Source: a virus. From it: a DNA stretch of 25,480 bases. Below are positions 1-8,708 of this stretch, piece by piece; position 1 is the stretch's first letter, and every line of letters begins with the position of its first letter. Below the pieces are notes generated by a model. It did no database searches, was not told where the DNA came from, and saw only the letters and a list, made by a program, of their open reading frames with translations. The position numbers and the translations under genes are program-made. Location of the stretch: positions 1 through 25,480 of the IMG/VR virus record IMGVR_UViG_3300020473_000115. The stretch is one strand, 5' to 3'.

Positions 1-266
1 ATGGTAAGAGCACTGAGAAGATGGTCATTCGATCCTAACGGCACCAATGTTGCACTTTTTTCAGTTATATCATCGCCAATGTAAGCAATAGATAGCGTTA
101 AGGTGCGATTAACGGTATCACCGTTTGTAACAACTCGCGGCCTATCCCCTGCGATAAAAATCACACTTCCCGGCACTACTGAAAAGTTAGAATCGTTAGT
201 GTTTATCTGTACTAGATTACTGTTGTCTGTAAGCGTAACGCTTGGGAACTCTCTCACTGCGGTCAT
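1..266 (-). CDS. Tail tip/fibre-type protein, N-terminal part (cut by window edge)
   Basis: An open frame begins at ATG 266-264 and runs off the left edge, giving 88 complete codons. It overlaps the stop of the J-like gene by ATGA, and a GAGG sequence lies about 10 bases upstream, so the start is well supported. The visible part begins MTAVREFPSVTLTDNSNLVQ and is rich in T, S, N and V with alternating hydrophobic residues, suggesting beta structure. Its position directly after the J-like protein is where siphophages place tip attachment or fibre proteins that contact the host. I do not recognise a named family. Function is inferred from position only. Confidence 0.6.
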   Translation of the reverse strand, partial: MTAVREFPSVTLTDNSNLVQINTNDSNFSVVPGSVIFIAGDRPRVVTNGDTVNRTLTLSIAYIGDDITEKSATLVPLGSNDHLLSALT

Positions 267-3200
267 GACGGACGCCCCTCTACGCTTATTAAACTCAATC
301 GTTGAGAATCAATGAATTGTTGCAGTAGAGCACGCTGTTGCCCTTCAACTCTTAGTCTATATGCGAATGTTGCGAGTGATGTACTGGTGTCAGTGTAAGT
401 GAATGAACCACCGGAAATTTCTAGCATGGTGCAAGTTGTAACGCCATGTTCACGGTCATCAAACTCGGTGTAAGTGACTGTTCCGTTGAAAACTTGACGT
501 TGCAGTTCTGCCCAGCCACCTCCACCTGTGCTCCGCTCTAAAATCACCGTCGCTTCAGGCACAAAGTCTTGGTTCGTGGGACACGCCTCATCCCATGTGT
601 AGGTTCCTCGCCAGCTTAAACTACAACTGACCGTTTTAGGGTTACCGTTGGTAGTGAAAGGGCCAACTTCCACTGAAGGGTTAAGAGTTAGAAGTGTTGA
701 GTCGCCACCATTTATCAATTCGCCCGTTGTTAACGAGCCACCTAGATACTCGTTTGCAAAGCTGTCTTTCCATCCATACTTTCCATTTGATTTGCGAAGC
801 TGAGCATAGTCGGGCTGTCCGTTTCCATCTAAGATCGGATCTCCTTCCCAAATAACTAAGTTGTCTGGTCCGAAGCCACCATAGTCTTGAACCCTCATAA
901 AATGCTCTAGAATTGTAACTTCTCTAGCTGCTCTTAACGTGCCTGTGAACTCTGTGTTAGCACCTATTTCAAGACGCCCACTAATAGTGTTCAACCAGAA
1001 AAACACTTCACCTGCAGTACTCGCAAAGCGAAGGTTATCCATGTAAAGCAGTATGTCACTGTCGCCATTACCGCCCTGTATACTTAGCCCGGTGAAATTT
1101 TCGTTTTCATCTACAACGCCAAGGTAATAAGTGCCGCCCAATTCACCTAGTTGTGTCTCAAGTGCTTGCATGAAGTTGATGACTGATAATTCGTCACCAT
1201 CTTTGTTCACGACCTTTACTTCGTCGAAAGCACGAACAAGGGGCGCACCAACTACCCATTCTCCGTTTTCATCTTCATAACCGATATTCACTTGCTTGAA
1301 CTCAGTAAATTGTGCAGCGACGGTTTTGGTACCTACTTTTTGTTTAAGGCCGATTATCTCTGTGCTGTTTATCTGGTTAGCGCTTACCGCTTCGGTAACG
1401 TTGTATATAAGCTGCTGATAGTCGTCGCCTTGTTCGCTGGTTTGCGTGCTCCAATACTCCACATCGTTGGTAATAGCATCGATGTGATCACCCAGCGCCG
1501 CTGGTAAACCTGGCCATTGAATTCGAGATATGATTTCTGGGTCTACTCTGTCGAACGTGGTACCTATCAAATCAGCCACGCTGAAGCTTAGCCAATTCGG
1601 GTCTACTTGGTCGCCATCAACAAGCCGATACCAAACATAGATAATGCCGTCGTGTGGGGTGTTTGTAATAGTAACGGTGTCGCCTTTACCCATATAAATG
1701 GCGCTATCGAAATGCTCCTGCTCATCGCCATCATAGGAGTACTTCCATTCATAAGTTGCGTTGTTATGGGGAAGAGTAGGGCCGTTAATCACAATGCGAC
1801 CAGGCAACACATTTACTACCACACCTTGTGTGGGCGTCGACGGTACTCCAATAGTAATGTCTCGTCCGATGCCTGGACTGGTTCTAAATCGGTTTCGTGC
1901 AGATACTGCTACGGTATAAACACCAACAGGCAAGTGCGCTAAGCTCTGAGCTCTGTTTGCAGGCGTAAATGTTAGTTGAGTCTCGGGTGTTTGGCTGTCT
2001 TTGTTGCTGACTGAAACAACATAGCTGATCACGTTAGCCGGCGATGGATGGTCCCACGTTAAAACACCTTGCCGCCAGCTGTCATTTGGGGTGGTTGTCC
2101 ACAGTAAGTTTTCAGGAGCCTGGACAACGGTAGCATCTGGCAAAGATGTGTTTGGCGTTAAGTCGCCTTCAGCAGCTTCAAAGCTGTCAGGGTAAATCTG
2201 CGGGCCATCTTCTATTAGCTGCAGTTTGGTCTGATGTTTTTCAGTATCAAAGTCTCTGTCTTCAACGGTAAATTCTTTACTCACGCCTGTTTCGACATCA
2301 ACAAACTTTATACATGTACCAGGAATGATATCTAGCCTAACACCCGGGACAATGTGTGTAGCCATAAAACCCGCGCGGCTACGTTCCATTGCTAGCTTGC
2401 CTATTCGCTGCGCTTGATGGTCGCGGGTTATTAGCGTGAAGCGCAGGTTTGACTCTAAGTAAGCACCGTCGTTTTCGCGGTACTCGGCGCTCTTTACCAC
2501 AGGGGCATTGGTCATTTGCCACTTGTGATTTGGGCTAACAAACTCGGTTTTGACCGTGTTAATTTTTTCTTTGTAAGGGCGATGAGGGCGGTACTCTGGG
2601 AACGTCATTGAGTCGTTATCTACGTCAATGACTATTGTTGCTGGGCCAGCATACATAGCGGGCTTAAAGTAGACGACACCACCTACACGATAGGGTTTGC
2701 CTCCCATGCACGCCATAATTTGATTAAGCATGTCTTGTTGGCGCATGCCATTGTTTAAAACACCGTTAACCTCAAAGCGCGTTCCTGTTTGCTCATTGCC
2801 CTCTGCGTCTCTATAGATAGCCTGTTCATCGCAGTAGTTGGCGGTAACAGCAATAAAGTCCATAGGGAGGCGTCGACGCGGAACGGGCTTTGCGCCGTAA
2901 CGGCGTAAGCAGTCGTAACTACAAAGCGATGGGTTGCTTGACCACTCCCATGTTGATTCATCATCGAAACGGTGCTCACCATCACCACCTTGCGTCGTGT
3001 CTTTTCTGGGGTCGTAAACCTTGTGGCCACGAACAACGAATTTAATTTCGTTTAGCCCGCTCGGGAACGCTTCATCATCAACTTTAATTTTTAACGTCAC
3101 ATAGGTTTGGTTTACGCCTATATGTTCCGATGTCCACCCACTGATATATTGGTTAGCAAGTGGGCACACTGTGGTTTGGTCGCCTAAATAGATTCGGCTG

Positions 3201-3607
3201 GAAACTAAACCTGAAAGCTCACTCTTGGTTTTCCCCTCTATTTCATAAATATCTACGCTCTCACACGGATGGCCAATAAGGTGAAGCACCATTATGTGGT
3301 AGTCATCACCACCGATAGTGGGCTTGGCATAGCCGACGATTTTGCCGCCTACTAGCGCCTCGCCATACACTATTTTTCTTACATCGTTAGCGTTGGTATT
3401 TAACGACTGGTCAGTGGCAGGGTCAGATGCATAGTCGCCCATATCGGGTGTAAGGGCATCACCCAGAAAATGCGTTACTGCAGCTCCGCCAACGCCAATT
3501 GCCACTGCACTTAGTGCAGCTGAAAGACCAACACCTAAAACCGTAACCGAAGCGCCTACCGCTGCGGCTCCCAACCCTAGTGCAACGCCGACAGCTACTG
3601 GTGGCAT
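263..3607 (-). CDS. J-like tail tip / host specificity protein
   Basis: This large central tail-tip protein (1114 aa from the chosen start) should form the distal hub that recognises the cell surface. I chose ATG 3607 (MPPVAVGVAL) because GGAG lies 6 bases upstream and the overlap with the peptidase gene is short; the frame stays open 23 codons further upstream without better signals. Residues about 1-52 are strongly hydrophobic and glycine/alanine-rich. A J-like central region follows, then a fibronectin-III-like segment at about 495-590 (conserved W/Y and a 'VGVYTVAVSARN' strand). Residues about 705-890 resemble the C-terminal part of lambda-type J proteins (DUF1983-like), with a variable C-terminus beyond. 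Gene order (DUF2163, NlpC/P60-like, J-like) matches siphophage and GTA tail tips. Confident as a tip protein; receptor unknown. Confidence 0.85.
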   Translation of the reverse strand: MPPVAVGVALGLGAAAVGASVTVLGVGLSAALSAVAIGVGGAAVTHFLGDALTPDMGDYASDPATDQSLNTNANDVRKIVYGEALVGGKIVGYAKPTIGGDDYHIMVLHLIGHPCESVDIYEIEGKTKSELSGLVSSRIYLGDQTTVCPLANQYISGWTSEHIGVNQTYVTLKIKVDDEAFPSGLNEIKFVVRGHKVYDPRKDTTQGGDGEHRFDDESTWEWSSNPSLCSYDCLRRYGAKPVPRRRLPMDFIAVTANYCDEQAIYRDAEGNEQTGTRFEVNGVLNNGMRQQDMLNQIMACMGGKPYRVGGVVYFKPAMYAGPATIVIDVDNDSMTFPEYRPHRPYKEKINTVKTEFVSPNHKWQMTNAPVVKSAEYRENDGAYLESNLRFTLITRDHQAQRIGKLAMERSRAGFMATHIVPGVRLDIIPGTCIKFVDVETGVSKEFTVEDRDFDTEKHQTKLQLIEDGPQIYPDSFEAAEGDLTPNTSLPDATVVQAPENLLWTTTPNDSWRQGVLTWDHPSPANVISYVVSVSNKDSQTPETQLTFTPANRAQSLAHLPVGVYTVAVSARNRFRTSPGIGRDITIGVPSTPTQGVVVNVLPGRIVINGPTLPHNNATYEWKYSYDGDEQEHFDSAIYMGKGDTVTITNTPHDGIIYVWYRLVDGDQVDPNWLSFSVADLIGTTFDRVDPEIISRIQWPGLPAALGDHIDAITNDVEYWSTQTSEQGDDYQQLIYNVTEAVSANQINSTEIIGLKQKVGTKTVAAQFTEFKQVNIGYEDENGEWVVGAPLVRAFDEVKVVNKDGDELSVINFMQALETQLGELGGTYYLGVVDENENFTGLSIQGGNGDSDILLYMDNLRFASTAGEVFFWLNTISGRLEIGANTEFTGTLRAAREVTILEHFMRVQDYGGFGPDNLVIWEGDPILDGNGQPDYAQLRKSNGKYGWKDSFANEYLGGSLTTGELINGGDSTLLTLNPSVEVGPFTTNGNPKTVSCSLSWRGTYTWDEACPTNQDFVPEATVILERSTGGGGWAELQRQVFNGTVTYTEFDDREHGVTTCTMLEISGGSFTYTDTSTSLATFAYRLRVEGQQRALLQQFIDSQRLSLISVEGRPS

Positions 3608-4011
3608 GGCACACTCCAACAACCTAATGCGCGATTCAATGGCATAGTGGCAAGGCCATTTAGTGTCGCCACCCAAATTTTTCCGCTAGCAACAACCCCT
3701 AAGGCATCACCCGTGTCGGTTTCAACAAGCACCAAGTCACCGCGACCTGCGTTTAAACGGGGTTTAAGCGGACCAAATATGGCATTTAACGTACTTTTAA
3801 TATCGCCATGGCCATATTTAATTAATGCCTTGGCTGCCCCTTTTTCAGTGGTGTATTTACCTCTAAACGGTTCGGCAAAATCTTTTCCTGTCATCGCGTG
3901 AACAGCATTTGCAGCGAACAAGCAGCAATCAAACGTGCCCCACTTAAACGGGGTGTCTAAATTCTCTTGCAGGTAAGTGACAAGCTTTTCTGGCCAATTC
4001 TTGTTTCTCAT
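3595..4011 (-). CDS. NlpC/P60-like tail peptidase (DUF6950 type)
   Basis: A 138-aa protein with the pattern of tail-associated cysteine peptidases: 'FKWGTFDCCLFAA' at about residues 22-34 gives the D28-C29 nucleophile motif. 'FRGKYTTEKGAAKAL' and 'GRGDLVLV' follow, as in DUF6950 proteins. These are thought to cut peptidoglycan locally or mature the tail tip during DNA entry. Instead of the 'GH' that usually supplies the catalytic histidine in NlpC/P60 enzymes, this protein reads 'GDALGVVASG', so the active site may be non-canonical, or the protein may be structural. The start overlaps the DUF2163 gene by ATGA, and the end overlaps the J-like start. Confidence 0.8.
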   Translation of the reverse strand: MRNKNWPEKLVTYLQENLDTPFKWGTFDCCLFAANAVHAMTGKDFAEPFRGKYTTEKGAAKALIKYGHGDIKSTLNAIFGPLKPRLNAGRGDLVLVETDTGDALGVVASGKIWVATLNGLATMPLNRALGCWSVPCHQ

Positions 4012-4649
4012 CGTTGGTGGGCTCCGCTTCTACCGCGCGTTGAACGTCTACCGCCACCGCCGTAATTTGTCTTAACTGGAAGGCTGGAAAGAGGGGAGCC
4101 TGCGATCACTTCCACAAGGTCAAAAAATCGGTCCCCCGGGTGAAGTTCTTGTTGCGCTGCGTCGGTGGTTTTTACCACTTCGACAGGTTGAGCCCATCGC
4201 TCGAACCAGTCATTGATAGTGATTTTGATAACCGCAGGTTTGTTCGCTGCGCGTTTACCTGTGATAACTTTCAGGTCAACCATTTCTGCATCGATAAAAT
4301 AGTCAGCGCCTTCTGTTATTTGGCGGTTCTCATCGAACGCCACTAAATGGATGAAACATTCACGACCGTTGGGGTCTTCGTTCATGACTTCACTGAGCAA
4401 CGATGGGTCACGCACAACAAGTGAAAGCGTGGTTCTGTTACCACTTTGGCTCGCGTTCTCTCTAACTCTGCCAATGCTGCCAAGCTCACCAATGCCTAGA
4501 TAGGTCTGCCCGTTATAAACGCGGGAGCCCACACCTGTGTGAACTCGTACCCAGCCAGACTTAAAGTTTAATTCTGCGAAGGCGAGCAAGCGCGACGGGC
4601 TGGCTTGCGCGGCTTCTAACATAGTGGGTGAAATAGCGCTCTCAATCAT
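4008..4649 (-). CDS. DUF2163-type minor tail protein
   Basis: A 213-aa protein with features of the DUF2163 family found in tails of siphophages and gene transfer agents. The N-terminal region reads 'LLAFAELNFKSGWVRVHTG' and then 'VYNGQTYLGIG'. A beta-rich middle and 'DWFERW' follow. In the GTA tail the DUF2163 protein is part of the hub between the distal tail ring and the J-like protein, and this gene holds the same place. The C-terminus is unusual: a Gly/Arg/Ser-rich stretch (about residues 196-213, 'NYGGGGRRSTRGRSG') replaces an ordered domain end. It overlaps both neighbours by ATGA, so stoichiometry may be set by translational coupling. Confidence 0.75.
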   Translation of the reverse strand: MIESAISPTMLEAAQASPSRLLAFAELNFKSGWVRVHTGVGSRVYNGQTYLGIGELGSIGRVRENASQSGNRTTLSLVVRDPSLLSEVMNEDPNGRECFIHLVAFDENRQITEGADYFIDAEMVDLKVITGKRAANKPAVIKITINDWFERWAQPVEVVKTTDAAQQELHPGDRFFDLVEVIAGSPLSSLPVKTNYGGGGRRSTRGRSGAHQR

Positions 4650-5257
4650 GTAAATGCCTCTTCAAAATCAAGCGTAATATTGCGGTACAAACGGCGGTTG
4701 CCAGACAGCTGCTGTATTTGTTCTGGTTTAATCCATCGCGCGATGGTTTTAAGCGAAGAAACATCGCTTTGGATAACACTGTTGTCTGCGGCGGGCTCGC
4801 GTAATTCGTTTGTAAAGTAAAGCGTGGTACGACCAAACTCATCGGCATAGCAGTCTTGCCTAATCTCAAGCAGCTGCTCGCCAATCACACAGCGGTCCAT
4901 TGCACTTGCAACCAAAAGGTTTGGTACAAACCCATCGGCGTTTAACATCATGCCGTACTGGCCTGCACCATTTACTCTAGGAACGCCTGCCCACAATCCG
5001 CTTTGTTGGTTAAAGGTTGTGTCGTACAAACGCGTTTTATTAACAGGGCCGCGCAAGTGAGCTAAGTGCGCCTTCAGCACCTTACATTCTTCAAATGTCA
5101 GCACTGAAAACTTGTATGAAACAATCCATCGTTCGCCTGGGTTCTCGACAATATGCTCAAAACCGTTAAATGAACTTCTGTTCATTTTGGTATTGAACTG
5201 AGGAACAAACAGGCAACGGCTAACGGGAAGTTGAGGGAAATCAAAAATCTCATTCAT
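4646..5257 (-). CDS. Distal-tail (Dit-position) minor tail protein
   Basis: A 203-aa protein between the tape measure and the DUF2163 gene, overlapping each by ATGA. In GTA-like and B3-like tails this slot holds the distal tail protein (DUF2460 or an analogue), which forms the ring joining tube to tip. The length fits. I see no diagnostic motif. Sequence features are an N-terminal 'FDFPQLPVSRCLF', a mixed alpha/beta composition and a C-terminus ending 'NITLDFEEAFT'. The call rests on position and size; an assembly factor is possible. Confidence 0.6.
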   Translation of the reverse strand: MNEIFDFPQLPVSRCLFVPQFNTKMNRSSFNGFEHIVENPGERWIVSYKFSVLTFEECKVLKAHLAHLRGPVNKTRLYDTTFNQQSGLWAGVPRVNGAGQYGMMLNADGFVPNLLVASAMDRCVIGEQLLEIRQDCYADEFGRTTLYFTNELREPAADNSVIQSDVSSLKTIARWIKPEQIQQLSGNRRLYRNITLDFEEAFT

Positions 5258-7926
5258 GCGGCCATCGTCCCACTTAAGCTTTGCGATAATTCGCCACCAC
5301 TAGAAAAGTCTTCTCGCAGCTGGGCTTGCCACTGCAGCTGCGCCATTTCCACGCTCTCGCGTATTTTTTCTTCCATGCCTGGTACTGCATTTGTTGCGTC
5401 TATGTTGAATGTCGCTTGAAAGGTTGTATTGCCTTGGCTGCCTTGTTTCATGCCTCGCGCTGCATCGACCATGTGGCCAAAGTTATCCGCTTGAGCGGGG
5501 TTAAGAACCATCTCGTCTTTGCGAAGTAGCCATGTCCCTTCGTGAGAAGCGGGAACGCGGCCAATACCATCGTGAGCAATTCCGAGAATCGAAAGGCTTT
5601 CCGCTAGTCCCACTGTCGCTGTCATACCTGTCATGGCTGGCGCAGAGTTAGCGCCAAAGGATGCGAGTGAAGCAAATGCGGCAGCAGGCGCGTAAGCTGA
5701 AGCGAGCGCTGTTCCCGTTACTGCTGCAGTGGCTACGCTCGACGCTGCACCTGTCTTTTGTATGCCTTCCTCGATGGCGTATAGAGCCAGCTTTTTAACG
5801 CCCAGTTCGACTAAGCCCGAAATCATTGATTGAAGTGCACCTTTTGCAATGCTCTTCATAGCATCGCCAAAGCTTTGTTGCTCAAACAGTGCCGTCGCAG
5901 TTGCGTCGCCAATACCCGATGCGAAACGATCAAAAGTATTGCCCCACATGGCATCAAAATTTTCTGTTGTCCGCTCAATATGACCTTGCATCTTTTCCCA
6001 AAACGTTTGATTGGTTTGGGACATATCAAGCTGAAATTGCTCCTGGAGAAGGCGTTCGTTTTCTTGCTGGTTGCGCTTTATCTCCAACATTTTGTCAGCT
6101 TTTTCTTGCTCCAGTTGAGTAATAAGCTCCTTATTTCCTGTCGCTTTTTGAATTTCACTGTCATAAAAATCGGATATTTGCTCTTTAAGGCGGGCGTACT
6201 GCTCATTCATGGCGTCTTCAGTTCGCCACATTGATTCGTAGATTGCGGCCTCTTCGGCAGTCAGATTGCCAGCCAGCACTTGTTGCTTCACTTGCAATTG
6301 ACGGCTGTAGTTGTCCGTATCCTTTTCATATGCGGCAATTGAATCTTCTAATCGCTTGACGCCTTCAGAACGTGATTTGGCGGTAAGGCGCTCTTCTTGT
6401 TTAGCCGCGTCATCAACACTCAGTAACTTTTCTTTGAGTGATTGAGTCTCTACCAAGTCGTTCTTAAGCGCCTCAATCTCTGTAGAGATACTTCCCAGGG
6501 CGTTAGAATTACTTACTGCTTGGCTGATACCTGAAAACTGATTAGTTGCAGGTGCTGCGTTTCTATTGGCTGCCGCCTGTCTTTCTTGCTCATCTGAATA
6601 TGCTTTTTGAAGAGCAAGCAGTTTTTCTTTTTGCTGCGTCTCTTTAACATTCAGTTTGTCTATTTCGCCTTGACGCTGAACTTTATTGAGCTCTTTAAAA
6701 CGACTCACCAGCGTTGCTACTTTCTCGCTATGCTCGCTAGTCGCTACTTGTGCGTCATCTTGCTTGCTGGTGTAGTAAAGAAGAGCAGCGCCTGCAGCTA
6801 TTGCTATACCAGCAGGCCCACCCAGTAAAAGTAAAGCGCTGTTGAGACTCCGCATACTTAGCGCTAACGCATTAGTGGCGATGGTAGAAGCTGTTGCTCT
6901 GCTAGCCTGAACCCCTAATGAGGCACTAAGCCCAGTAACTGCAGGGGTTGCTATGAGTGCTTGTCTAATGAGTACACCTTTCGCAATCGCAGCACTAGTG
7001 AGCGCCCCTGCGTAGCGACCTCCGACAACAATTGAGGCTGCAACAAGGATATCTGCGACGGATTCTATGTTGTTTCCAAGCGTAGTGATGGCGGCGGTGA
7101 GAGATTCAGAAACGCCAAGCGCCTCGTCTTGCTCGCCGATAAACGCGGTAAGGTTATTTTTGGCTACCGTTAAACTTTGCTCAATTGTGGCTGTGGCTTT
7201 TGAAAATCGGGTATCAATTTCATCCGCAGCAGATGCTAAAGATTCAACGACAACACGAGCAGTAATTTGCCCCTCAGCAGCCATTTCCCGCAGCTCACCT
7301 TTTGTTACTTTCAGATACTTAGCAACAGCATTGAGTATTTCAGGGGCTTGCTCAGCAACTGAGTTAAACTCGTCGCCTCGTAACGTTCCCGAAGCCAAGC
7401 CTTGGCTCAACTGGACGATAGCCGCGTTTGCAGCTGCAGCCTCAGTCCCGCTAAGTGCAAAAGACTGATTAACCGTTTTTACTATGTCTACAAGCTCTTG
7501 GTCGGTTTCAACCAATGAGCGCGCGTTGCGCTGTAAAGTGGCATACAAATCAACGGACGATGCGAACTCAGTTCTGGTTTCGTTGGCAACCTGTAGTAGC
7601 GCTTTCTGTGCTACTTCTAGCGCCTCTGTGCTTTCAGAAACGTCTCGCAGCTTATTCTCTATAAGCGTTGCCTGGTCGGCGTAATTTGAAATGTCTCGAA
7701 GAGCAAATGCGCCCGCTAACGATGCTCCAAGCCCAAGGGTCGTTGTCTTGATGCTTGATATAGAGCGTTCAACAGAATCGATTTGCGAGGACGCACGTGA
7801 TGCTTGACGGCCAGCTTGTTCGGTTTCATTGCCAAACTTCTCAATTTCGTCTCGCGATTTCTTTACACCGCGCACAAGTCCATCGTTGTCTGCTTTAAGT
7901 CTTAAGCCAACTTCGATATCACTCAT
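5254..7926 (-). CDS. Tail tape measure protein
   Basis: The longest helix-rich protein after the chaperone genes (890 aa), as expected of a siphophage tape measure. Residues 1-60 are charged and coiled-coil-like. Residues about 75-260 carry the conserved tape-measure domain ('TLIENKLRDVSES', 'VQLSQGLASGTLRGDEFNSV', 'APEILNAVAKYL'). Residues about 285-385 and 700-760 are hydrophobic and Ala/Gly-rich, fitting segments that insert into or cross the host membrane. A long Gln/Glu/Lys-rich coiled coil lies between them. Near the C-terminus 'GTWLLRKDEMVLNPAQADNF' resembles the conserved end of many tape measures. With the rough rule of 1.5 angstrom per residue the tail would be about 130 nm (inference). 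The start overlaps the upstream stop as TAATG. Confidence 0.92.
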   Translation of the reverse strand: MSDIEVGLRLKADNDGLVRGVKKSRDEIEKFGNETEQAGRQASRASSQIDSVERSISSIKTTTLGLGASLAGAFALRDISNYADQATLIENKLRDVSESTEALEVAQKALLQVANETRTEFASSVDLYATLQRNARSLVETDQELVDIVKTVNQSFALSGTEAAAANAAIVQLSQGLASGTLRGDEFNSVAEQAPEILNAVAKYLKVTKGELREMAAEGQITARVVVESLASAADEIDTRFSKATATIEQSLTVAKNNLTAFIGEQDEALGVSESLTAAITTLGNNIESVADILVAASIVVGGRYAGALTSAAIAKGVLIRQALIATPAVTGLSASLGVQASRATASTIATNALALSMRSLNSALLLLGGPAGIAIAAGAALLYYTSKQDDAQVATSEHSEKVATLVSRFKELNKVQRQGEIDKLNVKETQQKEKLLALQKAYSDEQERQAAANRNAAPATNQFSGISQAVSNSNALGSISTEIEALKNDLVETQSLKEKLLSVDDAAKQEERLTAKSRSEGVKRLEDSIAAYEKDTDNYSRQLQVKQQVLAGNLTAEEAAIYESMWRTEDAMNEQYARLKEQISDFYDSEIQKATGNKELITQLEQEKADKMLEIKRNQQENERLLQEQFQLDMSQTNQTFWEKMQGHIERTTENFDAMWGNTFDRFASGIGDATATALFEQQSFGDAMKSIAKGALQSMISGLVELGVKKLALYAIEEGIQKTGAASSVATAAVTGTALASAYAPAAAFASLASFGANSAPAMTGMTATVGLAESLSILGIAHDGIGRVPASHEGTWLLRKDEMVLNPAQADNFGHMVDAARGMKQGSQGNTTFQATFNIDATNAVPGMEEKIRESVEMAQLQWQAQLREDFSSGGELSQSLSGTMAA

Positions 7927-8264
7927 TAGGATGCTGCCTTATCGTTGAGTTCGTTTGAAATAAATGTCGCTAGCTTTCTCAGCAGAACATACTCTTTGGG
8001 TGAAAATTGTCTTTCAGACATTTGCGCGTCAGCTTGAACCGCGCTGACATCTAACCCTTGATATCTTCCACCCCAAAACTTGAGTAGGTGCCTTACTTCG
8101 CTAAACCAGGCAATGACTGGCATGTTTTCACGAAATATTTCAAAGTCTGAGTGGTGTGACATCGCATCAATTTGCTTTTTAATGTATTCAGGCTTTGCGC
8201 CTAGTGCTTCGAGTTGCTCACGTAACTCGCTTACTTCATCTTTTTTGGGGCCGTGCCCATTCAC
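7926..8264 (-). CDS. Tail assembly chaperone, downstream (T-like) frame
   Basis: An open frame of 112 codons counted from GTG 8264, ending exactly at the tape-measure start. There is no ATG and no well-placed Shine-Dalgarno for the GTG. The frame is instead open upstream to the slippery A AAA AAC site at 8288-8294 in the -1 frame relative to the preceding gene. I therefore think it is mainly expressed as the C-terminal half of a 230-aa frameshift fusion, like lambda gpG-T. The segment 'AWFSEVRHLLKFWGGRYQGLDVSAV' resembles DUF1799-type proteins found at this position in D3112/B3-like phages. The fusion would bind the tape measure and recruit tube subunits. Confidence 0.75.
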   Translation of the reverse strand: MNGHGPKKDEVSELREQLEALGAKPEYIKKQIDAMSHHSDFEIFRENMPVIAWFSEVRHLLKFWGGRYQGLDVSAVQADAQMSERQFSPKEYVLLRKLATFISNELNDKAAS

Positions 8265-8284
8265 CCAATAATGGGCTGCCCCCT

Positions 8285-8617
8285 CTAGTTTTTTTCCAGA
8301 TGCCCTGTGGCCGCTTCGTGATAGGCTCTGATATAGCCTGCGCGAACGTAGCCAAAGCTTTTAAACAGCCTTTGCTTATTTTCTTCACTGGAGGGAACGA
8401 TGCTTCCGTCTTCGAACTTAACGTCGCGGCCTAAGTCCTTAACCACACGGCAGAGAAAGTCGACATCCGGTTTTGTCTTCCACGTGTCATATTCCTCAGG
8501 CTCAAGGATCTCAAAAAGTGAAGAACACTCTCTAGGCTCGGTGGTGCCGCCATCAACGCTCTCGTGAATAGTTACTGGCCACCAGATTTCTTTTTTGGTT
8601 TTTAAAACGAACGGCAT
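8285..8617 (-). CDS. Tail assembly chaperone, upstream (G-like) frame
   Basis: A 110-aa acidic protein (MPFVLKTKKEIWWPV...) located between the tube gene and the tape measure, the classic place for the abundant short form of the tail assembly chaperone. It starts at ATG 8617 with an AGG about 10 bases upstream. Its last codons read CTG GAA AAA AAC TAG, so the A AAA AAC heptamer sits directly before the stop. Most ribosomes should end here and make the short form. A minority slipping back one base would make the fusion with the next frame. Known members of this class set tail length by coating the tape measure and are absent from the finished virion. Confidence 0.75.
   Translation of the reverse strand: MPFVLKTKKEIWWPVTIHESVDGGTTEPRECSSLFEILEPEEYDTWKTKPDVDFLCRVVKDLGRDVKFEDGSIVPSSEENKQRLFKSFGYVRAGYIRAYHEAATGHLEKN
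8288..8294 (-). promoter_or_regulatory. Programmed -1 ribosomal frameshift site (A AAA AAC)
   Basis: On the minus strand the bases 8294 to 8288 read A AAA AAC in the zero frame of the upstream chaperone gene, which fits the X XXY YYZ rule exactly. The zero-frame stop TAG follows at once (8287-8285). In the -1 frame the codons CTA GAG GGG GCA GCC CAT TAT TGG lead without a stop into the downstream frame. The G/C-rich sequence just after the site can form short stems (CCCA with TGGG, GGGGC with GCCCC), which could stimulate slipping. Confidence 0.75.
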
Positions 8618-8660
8618 GTCTTTACCTTGAATAAGTTGCCGTCCTTGGCCGTGATTAATC

Positions 8661-8700
8661 GCTGACTCCGTTGCTCAGCGTCTCTGACGCCCTACGGGGC
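8661..8700 (-). other. Three tandem small inverted repeats between tube and chaperone genes
   Basis: The 91-base gap 8618-8708 contains no gene, but three adjacent dyads: GCTGA/TCAGC (8661-8665 with 8675-8679), GCGTC/GACGC with a 3-base loop (8678-8690), and GCCC/GGGC with a 4-base loop (8689-8700). None is followed by a T tract on the minus strand, so they are not standard terminators. Adjacent stems share bases, so they could switch. They may protect or process the abundant tube mRNA, or damp read-through. The function is inference. Confidence 0.45.
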
Positions 8701-8708
8701 ACGTTGTA

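Noticed and set aside
2755-3036. 93-codon minus-strand frame within the J-like gene
   Set aside because: Out-of-frame within a clearly coding region, with no separate start signal.
5830-6234. 134-codon plus-strand open frame
   Set aside because: Antisense to the tape measure coiled coil; Cys/Leu/Phe-rich product as expected from reversed Gln/Glu/Lys codons.
7067-7468. 133-codon plus-strand open frame
   Set aside because: Antisense to the tape measure gene, Ser/Ala-rich composition typical of a reverse frame, no ribosome site or neighbour on that strand.
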